The notes beneath the pieces were generated by a model, which saw only the letters and a program-made list of their open reading frames with translations, ran no database searches and was not told the DNA's origin. Below, one piece after another: positions 17,668 through 26,424 of a stretch of DNA of 64,000 nucleotides. The position numbers and the translations under genes are program-made. Source of the stretch: Lentzea jiangxiensis (GTDB taxonomy: Bacteria > Actinomycetota > Actinomycetes > Mycobacteriales > Pseudonocardiaceae); assembly GCF_900104175.1 (NCBI RefSeq), contig NZ_FNIX01000001.1, positions 496,001 through 560,000 on the forward strand, in the 5' to 3' direction. Position 1 is the stretch's first letter, and every line of letters starts with the position of its first letter.

Positions 17668-18903
17668 GTGATCCTGTGTCTCGACGTCGGTTCCACCTGG
17701 ACCAAGGCCGCTCTGGTGACCCCGGAGGGCGAACTGGTCAGGACCGGCCAGCACCCGACCACGCCTCCCGAGGTCCTGCGCGGCATCGACGTGCTGCGCG
17801 CGGAGGTCGGTGACGGCGAGGTCCTCGCCTGCTCGTCGGCCGGTGGCGGGCTGCGGCTCGCGGTCGTCGGTCAGGAACGGGTCGTGAGCGCCGAGGCGGG
17901 CTACCGGGTCGCCCTCAGCGCGGGCGCCAAGGTCGTGCACGTCAGCGCGGGTCCGGTCGACGTTCGAGCGCTCCGCACGCCGGCGCCGGATCTGGTCCTG
18001 CTGGTCGGCGGCACGGACGGCGGCGACCAGTCGGTGCTGCTGCACAACGCCGCGAAGCTCGCCCGTGTCGCGGTGCCGATCGTGCTGGCGGGCAACGTCG
18101 AGGCGCAGCCGGAAGCGTTGGCACTGCTGGGGAAGCGGACCGTGGTCGCCTGCCCGAACGTGCTGCCGGACGTCGGCCGGCTCGCCCCGGAACCGGCTCG
18201 CAGGGCGATCCGCGAGGCGTTCCTCCAGCACGTGATCGGCGGCAAGGGGCTGTCGCGCGGGCCGCGGTTCCGGCGGCTGGTGCGGGCCGTGACGCCGGAC
18301 GCCGTGCTGGCCGGGGTCTCCCGGCTGGCGGCGCAGGACCGCGAGGGCGCGGTGCTGGTGGTGGACGTCGGCGGCGCGACGACGGACGTCTACTCGGCGG
18401 TGTCTACTGTGGACAGTGAAGGTCTGGAGAGGACGGTCGCGCTGCCACCGGACCGTCGCACGGTGGAGGGCGACCTGGGCATGCGCTGGTCGGCGCCGGG
18501 CGTGGTGCGGGAGGCTCTCGCCGAACGGCTGACGACCGAGGACCTCACCGCCGAGGCGCGGTTCCGCGCCGAGAACGTCGACTGGCTCGCGGACGACCCC
18601 GCCGTGGACGTGCGACTGGCGTCGTTCGCGGCGATCCTGGCCGTGCGCCGGCACCTCAGGCAGGTCGACGGTCAGCTCGGGCCGCACGGCGCGGGGCTGC
18701 TGGTGCTGTCGGGCGGGGTCTTCCGGCACACGCCGGACCTCTCGCCGGTCGTCGAGGCGCTGCGGGCGGACCCGGTGCTGCGGCCGGTGCTGCGGACCGC
18801 GGAGATCACCGTGGACCGCGACTACGTGCTGGCACCGGTCGGGCTGCTCGCCGAGTCGGGGCGGCTCGAGGCCGCCGACCGACTGGCGCAGCGGCTGGGT
18901 TAG
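17668..18903 (+). CDS. GlmL/MutL-type ASKHA chaperone-like ATPase (orphan)
   Basis: A 411-residue protein with two ASKHA-fold phosphate motifs: CLDVGSTWTKAALV (about 4-17) and VLVVDVGGATTDVYS (about 228-242). This is the pattern of GlmL, the protein associated with cobalamin-dependent glutamate or ornithine aminomutases and thought to maintain their activity. No glutamate mutase (GlmE/GlmS) lies in the window, so its client must be elsewhere or different. GTG 17668 gives an N-terminus that begins exactly at the fold. Its end overlaps the convergent XRE gene by 4 bases. Confidence 0.75.
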   Translation: MILCLDVGSTWTKAALVTPEGELVRTGQHPTTPPEVLRGIDVLRAEVGDGEVLACSSAGGGLRLAVVGQERVVSAEAGYRVALSAGAKVVHVSAGPVDVRALRTPAPDLVLLVGGTDGGDQSVLLHNAAKLARVAVPIVLAGNVEAQPEALALLGKRTVVACPNVLPDVGRLAPEPARRAIREAFLQHVIGGKGLSRGPRFRRLVRAVTPDAVLAGVSRLAAQDREGAVLVVDVGGATTDVYSAVSTVDSEGLERTVALPPDRRTVEGDLGMRWSAPGVVREALAERLTTEDLTAEARFRAENVDWLADDPAVDVRLASFAAILAVRRHLRQVDGQLGPHGAGLLVLSGGVFRHTPDLSPVVEALRADPVLRPVLRTAEITVDRDYVLAPVGLLAESGRLEAADRLAQRLG

Positions 18904-19118
18904 GACGCCTCTTCGTCGTCCACGAACTCCAGGAGATCACCGGGCTGGCACTCCAGCACGCGGCACATGGCTTCCAGGGTGCTGAACCGGACGGCCTTCG
19001 CGCGGCCGTTCTTCAGCACCGCGACGTTGGCCGGCGTCAGCCCCACCTTCTCCGCGAACTCGCCGACGCTCATCTTGCGCTTGGCCAGTTCGACGTCGAT
19101 GCGCACGACGATGGCCAT
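18900..19118 (-). CDS. Small XRE/Cro-type helix-turn-helix regulator (YozG-like)
   Basis: A 72-residue protein consisting of one helix-turn-helix: MSVGEFAEKVGLTPANVAVL then KAVRFSTLEAMCRVLECQPG, ending in an acidic tail. Such regulators are commonly paired with DUF2975 membrane proteins. The ATG shares one base with the upstream gene's TGA (TGATG), so translation is coupled and the pair acts as one unit. A direct-repeat element upstream of the pair is the most likely operator. Confidence 0.85.
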   Translation of the reverse strand: MAIVVRIDVELAKRKMSVGEFAEKVGLTPANVAVLKNGRAKAVRFSTLEAMCRVLECQPGDLLEFVDDEEAS

Positions 19119-19597
19119 CAGATCACCGCTTCCATGTCGGAGCGCAGGTCGGTCGCCCGCCGCAGCAGCGCCCGCATCACGACCATCACCAGGCCCACCA
19201 CGGTGACCCCCGTCGTCAACAGGAACAACAGCAGCGGCAGTCCGGGGTCGTCCGCGTTGAAGCCGACCCACAGGAACACGCCGACGAGCACGACCCACCC
19301 GGCCGCGATCGCCCACACCATCACGTCGACCCACTTCAGCGCGCCCTCGGTGAAGATCAGATCCTTGCGCACGAGCGTGAGCAGCTTCCACGTGGCCACG
19401 ACCACGACCTGCACGCACACGACCCAGAACACCGTGATGATCGTCGCGGGCCACCTCAGGTGGGCGTCGTCCGGGTTCTCCTGCGCCATGTGCGCGAACT
19501 GCCCCGGCAGCGACATCGTCTCGAACACGACCAGGATCCCGAACAGGACCACCAGGAAGACCCGCAGGGCGGTCACCGCCCAACGCTCAGCAATCAT
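19118..19597 (-). CDS. DUF2975 membrane protein
   Basis: A 159-residue protein with four hydrophobic segments (about residues 8-30, 50-72, 92-113 and 121-142), matching the DUF2975 family, for which no biochemical function is known. Members are nearly always followed by a YozG-type XRE regulator, as here. I chose ATG 19597 (MIAERWAV); an ATG at 19618 would add seven residues and overlap the repeat element. It is divergent from the TetR gene across a short AT-richer region. Confidence 0.8.
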   Translation of the reverse strand: MIAERWAVTALRVFLVVLFGILVVFETMSLPGQFAHMAQENPDDAHLRWPATIITVFWVVCVQVVVVATWKLLTLVRKDLIFTEGALKWVDVMVWAIAAGWVVLVGVFLWVGFNADDPGLPLLLFLLTTGVTVVGLVMVVMRALLRRATDLRSDMEAVI

Positions 19598-19605
19598 GCA
19601 TCGAG

Positions 19606-19644
19606 TATCGGTAATCATCTATCGAAAGTCAATCGGTAGTGATC
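19606..19644. promoter_or_regulatory. Candidate operator between DUF2975-XRE and TetR genes
   Basis: Two similar 14-mers lie in direct orientation, TATCGGTAATCATC (19606-19619) and AATCGGTAGTGATC (19631-19644), 25 bases apart. They sit in unusually AT-rich sequence between divergent regulator genes. The 25-base period places both copies nearly on one DNA face. Which regulator binds is not decidable from sequence. Confidence 0.4.
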
Positions 19645-19674
19645 GTGTCGCAACAGGTCTCTACAGTGATCGCC

Positions 19675-20253
19675 GTGGGACTGCGTGAACGCAAGAAGAC
19701 CGAGACCCGGGCCGCCCTGGCCGCCGCCGCACTGCGCCTCGCCCTGGACAAGGGCGCCGACAACGTCCGGGTCGACGAGATCGCCGAGGCCGCGAACGTC
19801 TCACCGCGCACCTACAACAACTACTTCCCGAGCCGCGAGCACGCGATCGTCGCCGGCATCACGGCCTCGCGCGCTCTTCAGGTGGCCGAGGAGCTGCGCG
19901 CACGGCCCTCGGGCGAACCGCTCGTCGAGTCGATCACCGCCGCGTTCGCCGCGCAGTACCGCGAACCGCCGTCGGAGGCGCTGGCGCTGGTCACCTCGAC
20001 GCCCGCGCTGCGCGAGGCCTACCTCGACTCGGTGTCCTCGGTGGAACCGCCGATCGCCTCGGTCATCGCCGAACGCCTGGGCAAGGACGAGCTGGGCGCC
20101 TCGGTGCTCGCCGCCGCGGTGTCCGCGGCGGCCCGGATCGCCGTGCGGCGGTGGGTGGACGTGCGCCCGTCGGGACTCGTGGTGGTGCCGGCCGTCTCGC
20201 TCGAGGACCTGCTCCGCGAGGCGATCGGCCACCTGGAGCCCGCTCTCAGGTGA
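19675..20253 (+). CDS. TetR family transcriptional regulator
   Basis: A 192-residue protein. The N-terminal DNA-binding domain shows RERKKTETRAALAAAALRLA, then VDEIAEAANVSPRTYNNYFPSREHAI (about residues 33-58), the canonical TetR helix-turn-helix with the NYF signature. The rest is a helical ligand-binding domain of unknown effector. I chose GTG 19675, which places the RERKK motif at the N-terminus; earlier in-frame GTGs at 19666 and 19639 are possible. Its end overlaps the convergent GNAT gene by 8 bases. The regulated gene is probably elsewhere or divergent. Confidence 0.88.
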   Translation: MGLRERKKTETRAALAAAALRLALDKGADNVRVDEIAEAANVSPRTYNNYFPSREHAIVAGITASRALQVAEELRARPSGEPLVESITAAFAAQYREPPSEALALVTSTPALREAYLDSVSSVEPPIASVIAERLGKDELGASVLAAAVSAAARIAVRRWVDVRPSGLVVVPAVSLEDLLREAIGHLEPALR

Positions 20254-20770
20254 GCTCGTCCTTCAAGACGCACATCAGCAGCGCGTCGTGCCACTCGCCG
20301 TCGCGGAAGAACGACTGCCGGAACCGGCCGTCGACCTGGAAGCCGACCTTCCGGTACGACTTGATCGCCCGCTCGTTCGCCTCGACGACGCCGAGCTCGA
20401 TCGAGTGCAGCCGCAGGGTGTCGAAGCCGTAGCGGCACATCGTGCGCAGGGCGTCCGTGCCGTAGCCGCCGCCCCAGTGGTCCTTCTCGCCGATGTAGAT
20501 GTCGACCTCGGCCCGCGCGTTGATCGGGTCCGCGTCCCGCAGCACGACGACACCGATGAGCTTGCGCTCCTCCAGCGTCTCGATGCAGAAGGTGACCTTT
20601 TCGTAGGAGTTCTCCTGGCGGTCCGCGAACCGCTTGCGCGTCGAGGCGAGCGACGAGTGGAAGTAGCTCTGCAGCCAGCGCATCACTTCTTCGTCGTTGT
20701 GCCAGCGGTTGAACGCATCGGCGTCCTCCGGCTCGACGGGCCGCAGTCGGACGAGATCACCGGTCAGCAT
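20246..20770 (-). CDS. GNAT acetyltransferase (RimJ/RimL type)
   Basis: A 174-residue N-acetyltransferase. It begins LVRLRPVEPEDADAFNRWHND, typical of the RimJ/L-like group, and has the acetyl-CoA pyrophosphate loop GGGYGTDALRTM (about residues 99-110) followed by HSIELGVVEANERAIKSYRK, the motif B region. The substrate may be a protein N-terminus, an antibiotic or a small amine; sequence does not say. ATG 20770 is the natural start. Confidence 0.85.
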   Translation of the reverse strand: MLTGDLVRLRPVEPEDADAFNRWHNDEEVMRWLQSYFHSSLASTRKRFADRQENSYEKVTFCIETLEERKLIGVVVLRDADPINARAEVDIYIGEKDHWGGGYGTDALRTMCRYGFDTLRLHSIELGVVEANERAIKSYRKVGFQVDGRFRQSFFRDGEWHDALLMCVLKDELT

Positions 20771-20780
20771 GGTCCGCAGA

Positions 20781-23186
20781 CTAGGAGCCGCCCAGCGGAT
20801 CGCGCGACCGCGTTTCCGGCTTGCGCGCGAACGGCAGCGCAGGCGACTCCGGCGCGTCCACCCGCAGCAGCCCCGCCGCGACCGCCACCGCCCGGTCCCA
20901 CTCGGGGTCCGAGGTGTAGTCCGCGTGCCCGGACACCCCCGACCGCCACCGCCTGCCGGGGAACGGACCGCGCTGCGGGTCCGGCAGCCAGTGGTCGCCA
21001 CCCAGCACCAGCGCCCCCGTCGGCCCGCGCAACGCCGGTGCCAGCGCGCCCTCCGAGCCGTCCTCGCGGTAGCCGACGCCGAGCAGCATCCCGTCGAACA
21101 CCTGCCGCCGCCACGTCATCACCGCGCCGCCCAACGGGTCCGTGCCGCGGCACAGCGCCCGCCACCGGCCGTCCAGGCCACCGGCCAGGCGGGCCAGGGA
21201 CGCGTGCGGCACGACGGCCGGGAACGCCCTCGGGTAGGCCCACTGCAGCTGAGACCCGGCCGTCACGAGCCCGATCCGTTCGCGCTCGTGCGCCGGCAGT
21301 TCCTCCAGCAACCGGGCCGCGGCCACGGCGACCAGCAACGACCCCTGCGAATGCCCGCACAGGACCACGCGGGTGCCGGGGTCGCGCAGGTGGTCCTGCA
21401 CGCGCGAGACGAGCTCCGGCACCACCTTGAGCGCGTAGCAGGGCGGCACGATCGGGTGCGCCTCGCGCGGCCAGAACTGCGCGATGTCCGCGATGATCCC
21501 GAGCCGCCGCCCGGACTCCGGCTGCCGCGCCGCGAGGTACACCGCCCGCAGCAACGACACGGCCAGCATGCCCAGCACGAACACGCCGAAGGCCGAGAAC
21601 GGGTCCGTCCACGACGCCAGCGGCACGTTCCGCAGCCGCTGCAGTGAAGCCAGCACGGCGCCAAGAGCCAGCACGGACGCCACGACCATGATCATGTGGT
21701 GGCCGTGGTTGCGCTCCCAGCGCGCCCACCACCACGCCCGCGTCGCCGCGCGGAGGTCGCGCATCCGGCCGGAGTGCAGCAACGAGGCCTCACGCGCCCA
21801 CACCTTGCCCTTGCGGAACGCCCGCCACCGCACGGCGCTGGTGAACGACACCACCGCGAGGACGCTCAGCAGCGCGAGCACACCGGCCACACCCCACAGC
21901 AGGGTGATGTACCGGTAGCCCTCCGGCAGCTGGAGCCCTGATCCCAGCGCCTTGCGCACCGGCAGCGCGACCCCGGCACCGAACCCGCCGCCGAGCAGTC
22001 CGGCGATCGCCAGCACCGGTGCGGCGAACCAGCCGCCCGCCCACGGCCGCAGTTCGCGGGGGAGCTTCCTCCACGTCCCGCGGGCCAGCAGCGCGGCGGG
22101 CACCAGCAGCAGGCCGAACAGCACCAGCACGAACGCCATCAGCAATGCCACGACCTGCACCGCCACGTCCGCGCCGGGCACCCTCAGCGGCAGCTGTTCC
22201 TGCAGGCCGAGCGTCGTCAGCACGAGCAGCGCCGAGATCACCAGGAGCACGCGGCGCGGTTTGCGGCTCAACGCCGCCCGCAGCCACCGTCCGCCGCGAT
22301 GAGGCGCACCGCCCGTGGGGTCGTCCAGCAGCAGCACGCCGAGCACGGACAGGCCGATCAGCACCAGCGACGCGACCCATGCCGCCGTGACCGCGACACC
22401 CATGCCGCCCGAGGCCGTGAGCTGCTTCAACGGCCCGCCCAGCGCAATCAGCGACGCCACCGCGAGAGCCGTCACGACGTGCAGGGACCGCAGCGCCGGC
22501 GTGTCCGGGTCCGTGGCGACGTGCGCGCCGGGCAGCCCGGACAACGGCTGCTTCTCCCGCTGCTCGGCGTCGGCGATCTCCCGGCGCTCGATCCGCCACT
22601 CGACGTGCGAGACGCGCCGCATCACCGCGACCACCACGACGATCGGCAGCAGCCCGAGGAAGGCCCGGAACCACGGGAACGAACGCACGTCACCGGGAAT
22701 GCTGCTCAGGCACGCGGTTCCGGGACGCAGGCACTGCGCCGCGAGCAGGTCGAGGCTGACCACGGAGATCTGCGCGACCAGCAACGCGGTCAGCAGCAGC
22801 GCGAACACCCGCAGCAACGACCGCAGGCCGATCCCGAGCAGGTGGGAGGGCAGGCTGCGCTCCGGGACTGGCGGGAGCATCCAGTGCGCGACGTTCGCGA
22901 TGCTGAAGGGGAAGAGCAGCGCCCACGTGGCCTTGGCCACACCTCCGGACGTCATCCCGCCCCACAGGTACCCCTCGACCACGCGGGGGGTGGAACGGCC
23001 CTCGGTCTGCAACACTGGACCCGGCGCGGGCCTGCGGAGCCTGTCGGCGGGACGCACGATGCGCCCGAGTCCGTCTCCGGCAACGTCCACGGCCGCGACG
23101 GCGTCGACCAACGTCTGCGGCGTCGTTCCCTGGACGCCGTGGACGCGCAGTTCGACGACACGTGTGTCCGGGCCGGCAATCAACAC
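20781..23186 (-). CDS. Large multi-pass membrane protein with a serine-hydrolase motif
   Basis: An 801-residue protein. The N-terminus (VVELRVHGVQGTTP, about 10-23) resembles a beta-strand/oxyanion start of an alpha/beta hydrolase. A long central region has many hydrophobic segments (several between about 80 and 560). Near residue 610 comes TRVVLCGHSQGSLLVAVAAA, a GxSxG nucleophile elbow with its strand and helix. It is probably a membrane-embedded lipase or esterase-like enzyme; substrate unknown. GTG 23186 is well supported: GGGAGG lies about 6 bases upstream. Neighbours give no clue; sahH is divergent. Confidence 0.7.
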   Translation of the reverse strand: MLIAGPDTRVVELRVHGVQGTTPQTLVDAVAAVDVAGDGLGRIVRPADRLRRPAPGPVLQTEGRSTPRVVEGYLWGGMTSGGVAKATWALLFPFSIANVAHWMLPPVPERSLPSHLLGIGLRSLLRVFALLLTALLVAQISVVSLDLLAAQCLRPGTACLSSIPGDVRSFPWFRAFLGLLPIVVVVAVMRRVSHVEWRIERREIADAEQREKQPLSGLPGAHVATDPDTPALRSLHVVTALAVASLIALGGPLKQLTASGGMGVAVTAAWVASLVLIGLSVLGVLLLDDPTGGAPHRGGRWLRAALSRKPRRVLLVISALLVLTTLGLQEQLPLRVPGADVAVQVVALLMAFVLVLFGLLLVPAALLARGTWRKLPRELRPWAGGWFAAPVLAIAGLLGGGFGAGVALPVRKALGSGLQLPEGYRYITLLWGVAGVLALLSVLAVVSFTSAVRWRAFRKGKVWAREASLLHSGRMRDLRAATRAWWWARWERNHGHHMIMVVASVLALGAVLASLQRLRNVPLASWTDPFSAFGVFVLGMLAVSLLRAVYLAARQPESGRRLGIIADIAQFWPREAHPIVPPCYALKVVPELVSRVQDHLRDPGTRVVLCGHSQGSLLVAVAAARLLEELPAHERERIGLVTAGSQLQWAYPRAFPAVVPHASLARLAGGLDGRWRALCRGTDPLGGAVMTWRRQVFDGMLLGVGYREDGSEGALAPALRGPTGALVLGGDHWLPDPQRGPFPGRRWRSGVSGHADYTSDPEWDRAVAVAAGLLRVDAPESPALPFARKPETRSRDPLGGS

Positions 23187-23284
23187 CCGAGACCTCCCTC
23201 ACCCAACGTGGGGGACATAGTGGTGCATCAGCGGGCGGTATGGTCGGACGACACCCTCTCTGAAGTGCCTTGGAGGACTTCGCA

Positions 23285-24748
23285 ATGACCGCGGACCGGT
23301 TGCAGACCCGCAACGGCATCGACTTCGCAGTGGCCGACCTGTCGCTCCACGAGTTCGGTCGCAAGGAGATCCGTCTGGCCGAGCACGAGATGCCCGGCTT
23401 GATGGCGTTCCGCCGCGAGTACTCCGGGGTGTACCCCCTCAAGGGCGCGCGCATCTCCGGCTCGCTGCACATGACGATCCAGACGGCCGTTCTCATCGAG
23501 ACCCTGGTTGACCTGGGCGCCGAGGTGCGCTGGGCGTCCTGCAACATCTTCTCGACCCAGGACCACGCGGCCGCAGCCGTCGTCGTCGGCCCCCACGGCA
23601 CCGAGGAGGAGCCCAAGGGCATCTCCTGCTTCGCGTGGAAGGGCGAGACCCTCCCCGAGTACTGGTGGACGGCCGAGCAGATGCTCACCTGGCCGGACGG
23701 CAAGGGCCCGAACATGATCCTGGACGACGGTGGCGACGCCACCCTGCTCGTCCACAAGGGCGTCCAGTACGAGGCGGCCGGTGTCGTCCCGGCGGCCTCC
23801 GAGGACGACTCGGAGGAGTGGGCCATCGTCCTCGACACGCTGCGCGCGTCGCTGGAGAAGGACGGCAAGAAGTGGACGAACATCGCCGAGGACATCCGCG
23901 GCGTCACCGAGGAGACCACGACGGGCGTCATGCGCCTGTACCAGCTGGCCGCCGCCGGTGAGCTGCTCTTCCCGGCGATCAACGTCAACGACGCCGTCAC
24001 CAAGTCGAAGTTCGACAACCGCTACGGCATCCGCCACTCGCTGGTCGACGGCCTGAACCGCGGCACCGACGTCCTGATCGGCGGCAAGGTCGCGGTCGTC
24101 TGCGGCTACGGCGACGTCGGCAAGGGCTCCGCGGAGTCGCTGCGCTCCCAGGGCGCCCGCGTCATCGTCACCGAGATCGACCCGATCTGCGCCCTGCAGG
24201 CCGCGATGGACGGCTACCAGGTCGCGCGCCTCGAGACGGTCCTCCCGACCGCCGACATCATCATCACGACGACGGGCAACAAGAACGTCGTCACCGTCGA
24301 GCACATGGCCCAGATGAAGCACCAGGCGATCCTGGGCAACGTCGGCCACTTCGACAACGAGCTCGACATGGCGGGCCTCGCCCGCTACCCCGGCATCCGC
24401 AAGAACAACATCAAGCCGCAGGTCGACGAGTGGGTCTTCCCGTCGGGCCGCACGATCATCGTGCTGTCCGAGGGCCGCCTGATGAACCTGGGCAACGCCA
24501 CGGGCCACCCGTCGTTCGTGATGTCGAACTCCTTCTCCAACCAGGTGATCGCCCAGATCGAGCTGTTCACCAAGCACAAGGAGTACGACAACGAGGTCTA
24601 CCGCCTCCCGAAGGTGCTCGACGAGAAGGTCGCGCGCATCCACCTGGAGGCGCTCGGCGGCGAGCTGACCAAGCTCACCAAGGAGCAGGCCGAGTACATC
24701 GACGTCGACGTCGAGGGCCCGTTCAAGCCGGAGCACTACCGCTACTGA
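23285..24748 (+). CDS. ahcY: Adenosylhomocysteinase
   Basis: A 487-residue S-adenosylhomocysteine hydrolase that reversibly cleaves SAH to adenosine and homocysteine, relieving product inhibition of methyltransferases. The NAD-binding loop GYGDVGKG is near residues 274-281, [10 protein letters not shown] is present, and the C-terminus ends KPEHYRY as in nearly all members. The insert around residues 130-170 is typical of the longer bacterial form. I chose ATG 23285 with GGAGG 8 bases upstream; a TTG at 23270 is less likely. Equivalent to sahH (Rv3248c). Confidence 0.96.
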   Translation: MTADRLQTRNGIDFAVADLSLHEFGRKEIRLAEHEMPGLMAFRREYSGVYPLKGARISGSLHMTIQTAVLIETLVDLGAEVRWASCNIFSTQDHAAAAVVVGPHGTEEEPKGISCFAWKGETLPEYWWTAEQMLTWPDGKGPNMILDDGGDATLLVHKGVQYEAAGVVPAASEDDSEEWAIVLDTLRASLEKDGKKWTNIAEDIRGVTEETTTGVMRLYQLAAAGELLFPAINVNDAVTKSKFDNRYGIRHSLVDGLNRGTDVLIGGKVAVVCGYGDVGKGSAESLRSQGARVIVTEIDPICALQAAMDGYQVARLETVLPTADIIITTTGNKNVVTVEHMAQMKHQAILGNVGHFDNELDMAGLARYPGIRKNNIKPQVDEWVFPSGRTIIVLSEGRLMNLGNATGHPSFVMSNSFSNQVIAQIELFTKHKEYDNEVYRLPKVLDEKVARIHLEALGGELTKLTKEQAEYIDVDVEGPFKPEHYRY

Positions 24749-24761
24749 TCTGCCTTTCGAA

Positions 24762-24797
24762 GGGGCCTCCCGCGCTGGTCGCGGGAGGCCCCTGTTT
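24762..24797 (+). terminator. Rho-independent terminator of the adenosylhomocysteinase gene
   Basis: A perfect 13-base stem GGGGCCTCCCGCG (24762-24774) pairs with 24780-24792 around a 5-base loop, followed by TGTTT. It ends just before the next gene's ATG, so that gene needs its own promoter or read-through. Confidence 0.85.
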
Positions 24798-24798
24798 C

Positions 24799-25269
24799 AT
24801 GGACGGCGTGGGATTCTTCGGCACCTATGCCTACGAGCACGGCTCGTGGAAGACGCTGTCCGAGGGCGAGCTGCCGCCGCTCGCCGAGCCGTTCCTGTGG
24901 ATCGACATCCACGACAGCGACATCACCTCGGTCGTCTACGCCCCCGCCGGCCCCGGCTCGGGCGTCGCCTACCTGGGCCTGACGCCGCGCACCTACTTCG
25001 AGAACCCCAGCGCCTCCGACCCGACCGACACCCTGCGCGAGGCCGCGGGGCTGGCCGCGTGGTGGGAAGAGCGGAACCCCGGCGGTGACGTGCCGGCCAA
25101 GCAGGCCGAGCTGCTGCAGTACCTGGCCGAGGACGAGGACCCGGACGCCTTCGAGTGGGACGAGTCCGAGGACGTCGACGAGATCGACGACGGCGAGGTG
25201 TTCGTCGAGGTCAAGACCCGGCGGTTCCTGGCGGCGCTCGACCTGCCGCTGCCTACCGGGCTCGGATGA
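24799..25269 (+). CDS. Acidic hypothetical protein
   Basis: I do not recognise this 156-residue protein. The N-terminal half has aromatic-rich beta-like segments (FFGTYAYEHGSW, FLWIDIHDSDITSVVYAP). The C-terminal half is very acidic (DEDPDAFEWDESEDVDEIDD) before a basic end, KTRRFLAAL. No signal peptide or membrane segment is seen. ATG 24799 touches the sahH terminator; GTG 24808 is an alternative start. Its 3' end overlaps the convergent DUF397 gene by 17 bases. It sits at the left border of the accessory insert between sahH and tmk. Confidence 0.6.
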   Translation: MDGVGFFGTYAYEHGSWKTLSEGELPPLAEPFLWIDIHDSDITSVVYAPAGPGSGVAYLGLTPRTYFENPSASDPTDTLREAAGLAAWWEERNPGGDVPAKQAELLQYLAEDEDPDAFEWDESEDVDEIDDGEVFVEVKTRRFLAALDLPLPTGLG

Positions 25270-25426
25270 ACTCCTGCCAGGCCCCGGCGCTGAAGGTCAG
25301 CTCGGGGCCTGCGGTGTTCTTGGAGTCGCGGACGCGGACGGCCTGGGAGAACGCGACCTCGACGCAGTTGCTCCCGTCGGTGCCACCGCTGTAGCTGCTC
25401 TTACGCCAGGTGCAGTTTCCGGCCAC
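25253..25426 (-). CDS. DUF397 domain protein
   Basis: A 57-residue protein too short for many gene callers. It reads TWRKSSYSGGTDGSNCVEVA, then VRVRDSKNTAGPELTFS and W-x-F-I near the end, the complete DUF397 signature. DUF397 genes are nearly always paired with an upstream XRE/DUF5753 regulator in actinomycetes; in Streptomyces such pairs affect development and antibiotic production. GTG 25426 has GGGAGG 6 bases upstream and overlaps the regulator's 3' end by 26 bases, so the two are coupled. Confidence 0.9.
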   Translation of the reverse strand: MAGNCTWRKSSYSGGTDGSNCVEVAFSQAVRVRDSKNTAGPELTFSAGAWQEFIRAR

Positions 25427-26255
25427 TGAGGTCCTCCCGCGATCGGCTGGCTAGATCCGCCACCATCGACCGCGATTGTTCCTCATCCAGCGCGAGTGCA
25501 TCCAGGTGCGTGAAGATCGACTTGCAGTGCTTGATCCCAGCCAGGTCCTGCACGAACACCTGTGCAAGATCCGACTCGGTGTAGGCCACGCTGTTGCGCT
25601 TGTCGTACTTCCACAGCACGTAGTTGGCCGAGTAGACACCCGCGGCACCACTCGTCGCGGGCACGATCCGGATGACGTGCGTGTGGAAGAGCAGCCGCAT
25701 GAGCTGGTCCTCCATGACCTCGTCACTGCCGACCTTCAGCCGCAGCGCGTACTCGTGGATGAAGAAGGTGCACTCCGGCCGGTTGTGGCGTCGGAGGATC
25801 GCCTGCCGCTCCATGCGGAAGCGAACGTTCCTCTCGATAACCTCCGGGCTCGCGAGGCCGCGCGCCCGGAACAGTCCGAACGCGTACTCCTCCGACTGCA
25901 CAAGGCCAGGTATGGAGGTCAGGTCGTAGCTGGTGATCTCGTCCGCCATCGACTCGGCCAGCGACATCGTGCGCAGGTTGTCGGGCACCTGCACGAAGTA
26001 GGGGTTGAAGGCCGACCGGTACCTGTCCAGGAAGTCGGTGATGAAGGCCTGGCTGCGGCCACACCGCCCCAGGTACTGGATGATGTCGATCTCCGTGGCG
26101 CGCACCTTGCCGTGCTCGATGTTCGAGACCTTCGCGGGATCCCACCCGAGCATCCGGGCGATCTTCCGCCCGCGAAAGGTGGTGAAGCGCTCTCGGACCT
26201 GCCGCAACTCGTCGCCCAGGTCACGGCTGTATGGAGTGGACGGATCGCCGTTCAT
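25401..26255 (-). CDS. XRE regulator with DUF5753 (Scr1-type) domain
   Basis: A 284-residue regulator. Residues of about 14-70 are a helix-turn-helix (FRGRKIARMLGWDPAKVSNI then HGKVRATEIDIIQYL), and about 95-275 match the DUF5753 effector domain (SIPGLVQSEEYAFGLFRARG, then RMERQAILRR). Partner of the DUF397 protein directly downstream; a toxin-antitoxin-like or WhiJ-like regulatory relationship is known for the family but not shown here. I chose ATG 26255; the frame continues far upstream only as a shadow of the divergent gene. It is divergent from the TerD-like gene with about 165 bases between. Confidence 0.88.
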   Translation of the reverse strand: MNGDPSTPYSRDLGDELRQVRERFTTFRGRKIARMLGWDPAKVSNIEHGKVRATEIDIIQYLGRCGRSQAFITDFLDRYRSAFNPYFVQVPDNLRTMSLAESMADEITSYDLTSIPGLVQSEEYAFGLFRARGLASPEVIERNVRFRMERQAILRRHNRPECTFFIHEYALRLKVGSDEVMEDQLMRLLFHTHVIRIVPATSGAAGVYSANYVLWKYDKRNSVAYTESDLAQVFVQDLAGIKHCKSIFTHLDALALDEEQSRSMVADLASRSREDLSGRKLHLA

Positions 26256-26406
26256 GGAATCCGACGTTAGGCGATGGAGAGACAACAACAGCGTGCCCAA
26301 ACGGGTGGAATCGCGCTGCGCGGCGAGCGGGTCGACAGCGGGTCCGAGCCCTGCCGGTTCGACCGCGCGCGGTACGAGGAGGTGGTCGCGGAACTCGGTT
26401 GACGTG

Positions 26407-26424
26407 CGAGGTTGACTTACCTCG
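26407..26424. promoter_or_regulatory. Small inverted repeat at the start of the TerD-like gene
   Basis: CGAGGT (26407-26412) and ACCTCG (26419-26424) form a perfect 6-base stem around TGACTT. The stem holds the only GAGG ribosome-binding-like sequence and ends at the GTG 26424 start. It may be an operator or a translation-blocking hairpin. Confidence 0.3.

Noticed and set aside
23187-23284. Possible SAH riboswitch before the adenosylhomocysteinase gene
   Set aside because: The gap is only 98 bases and no matching conserved core or pseudoknot was seen.
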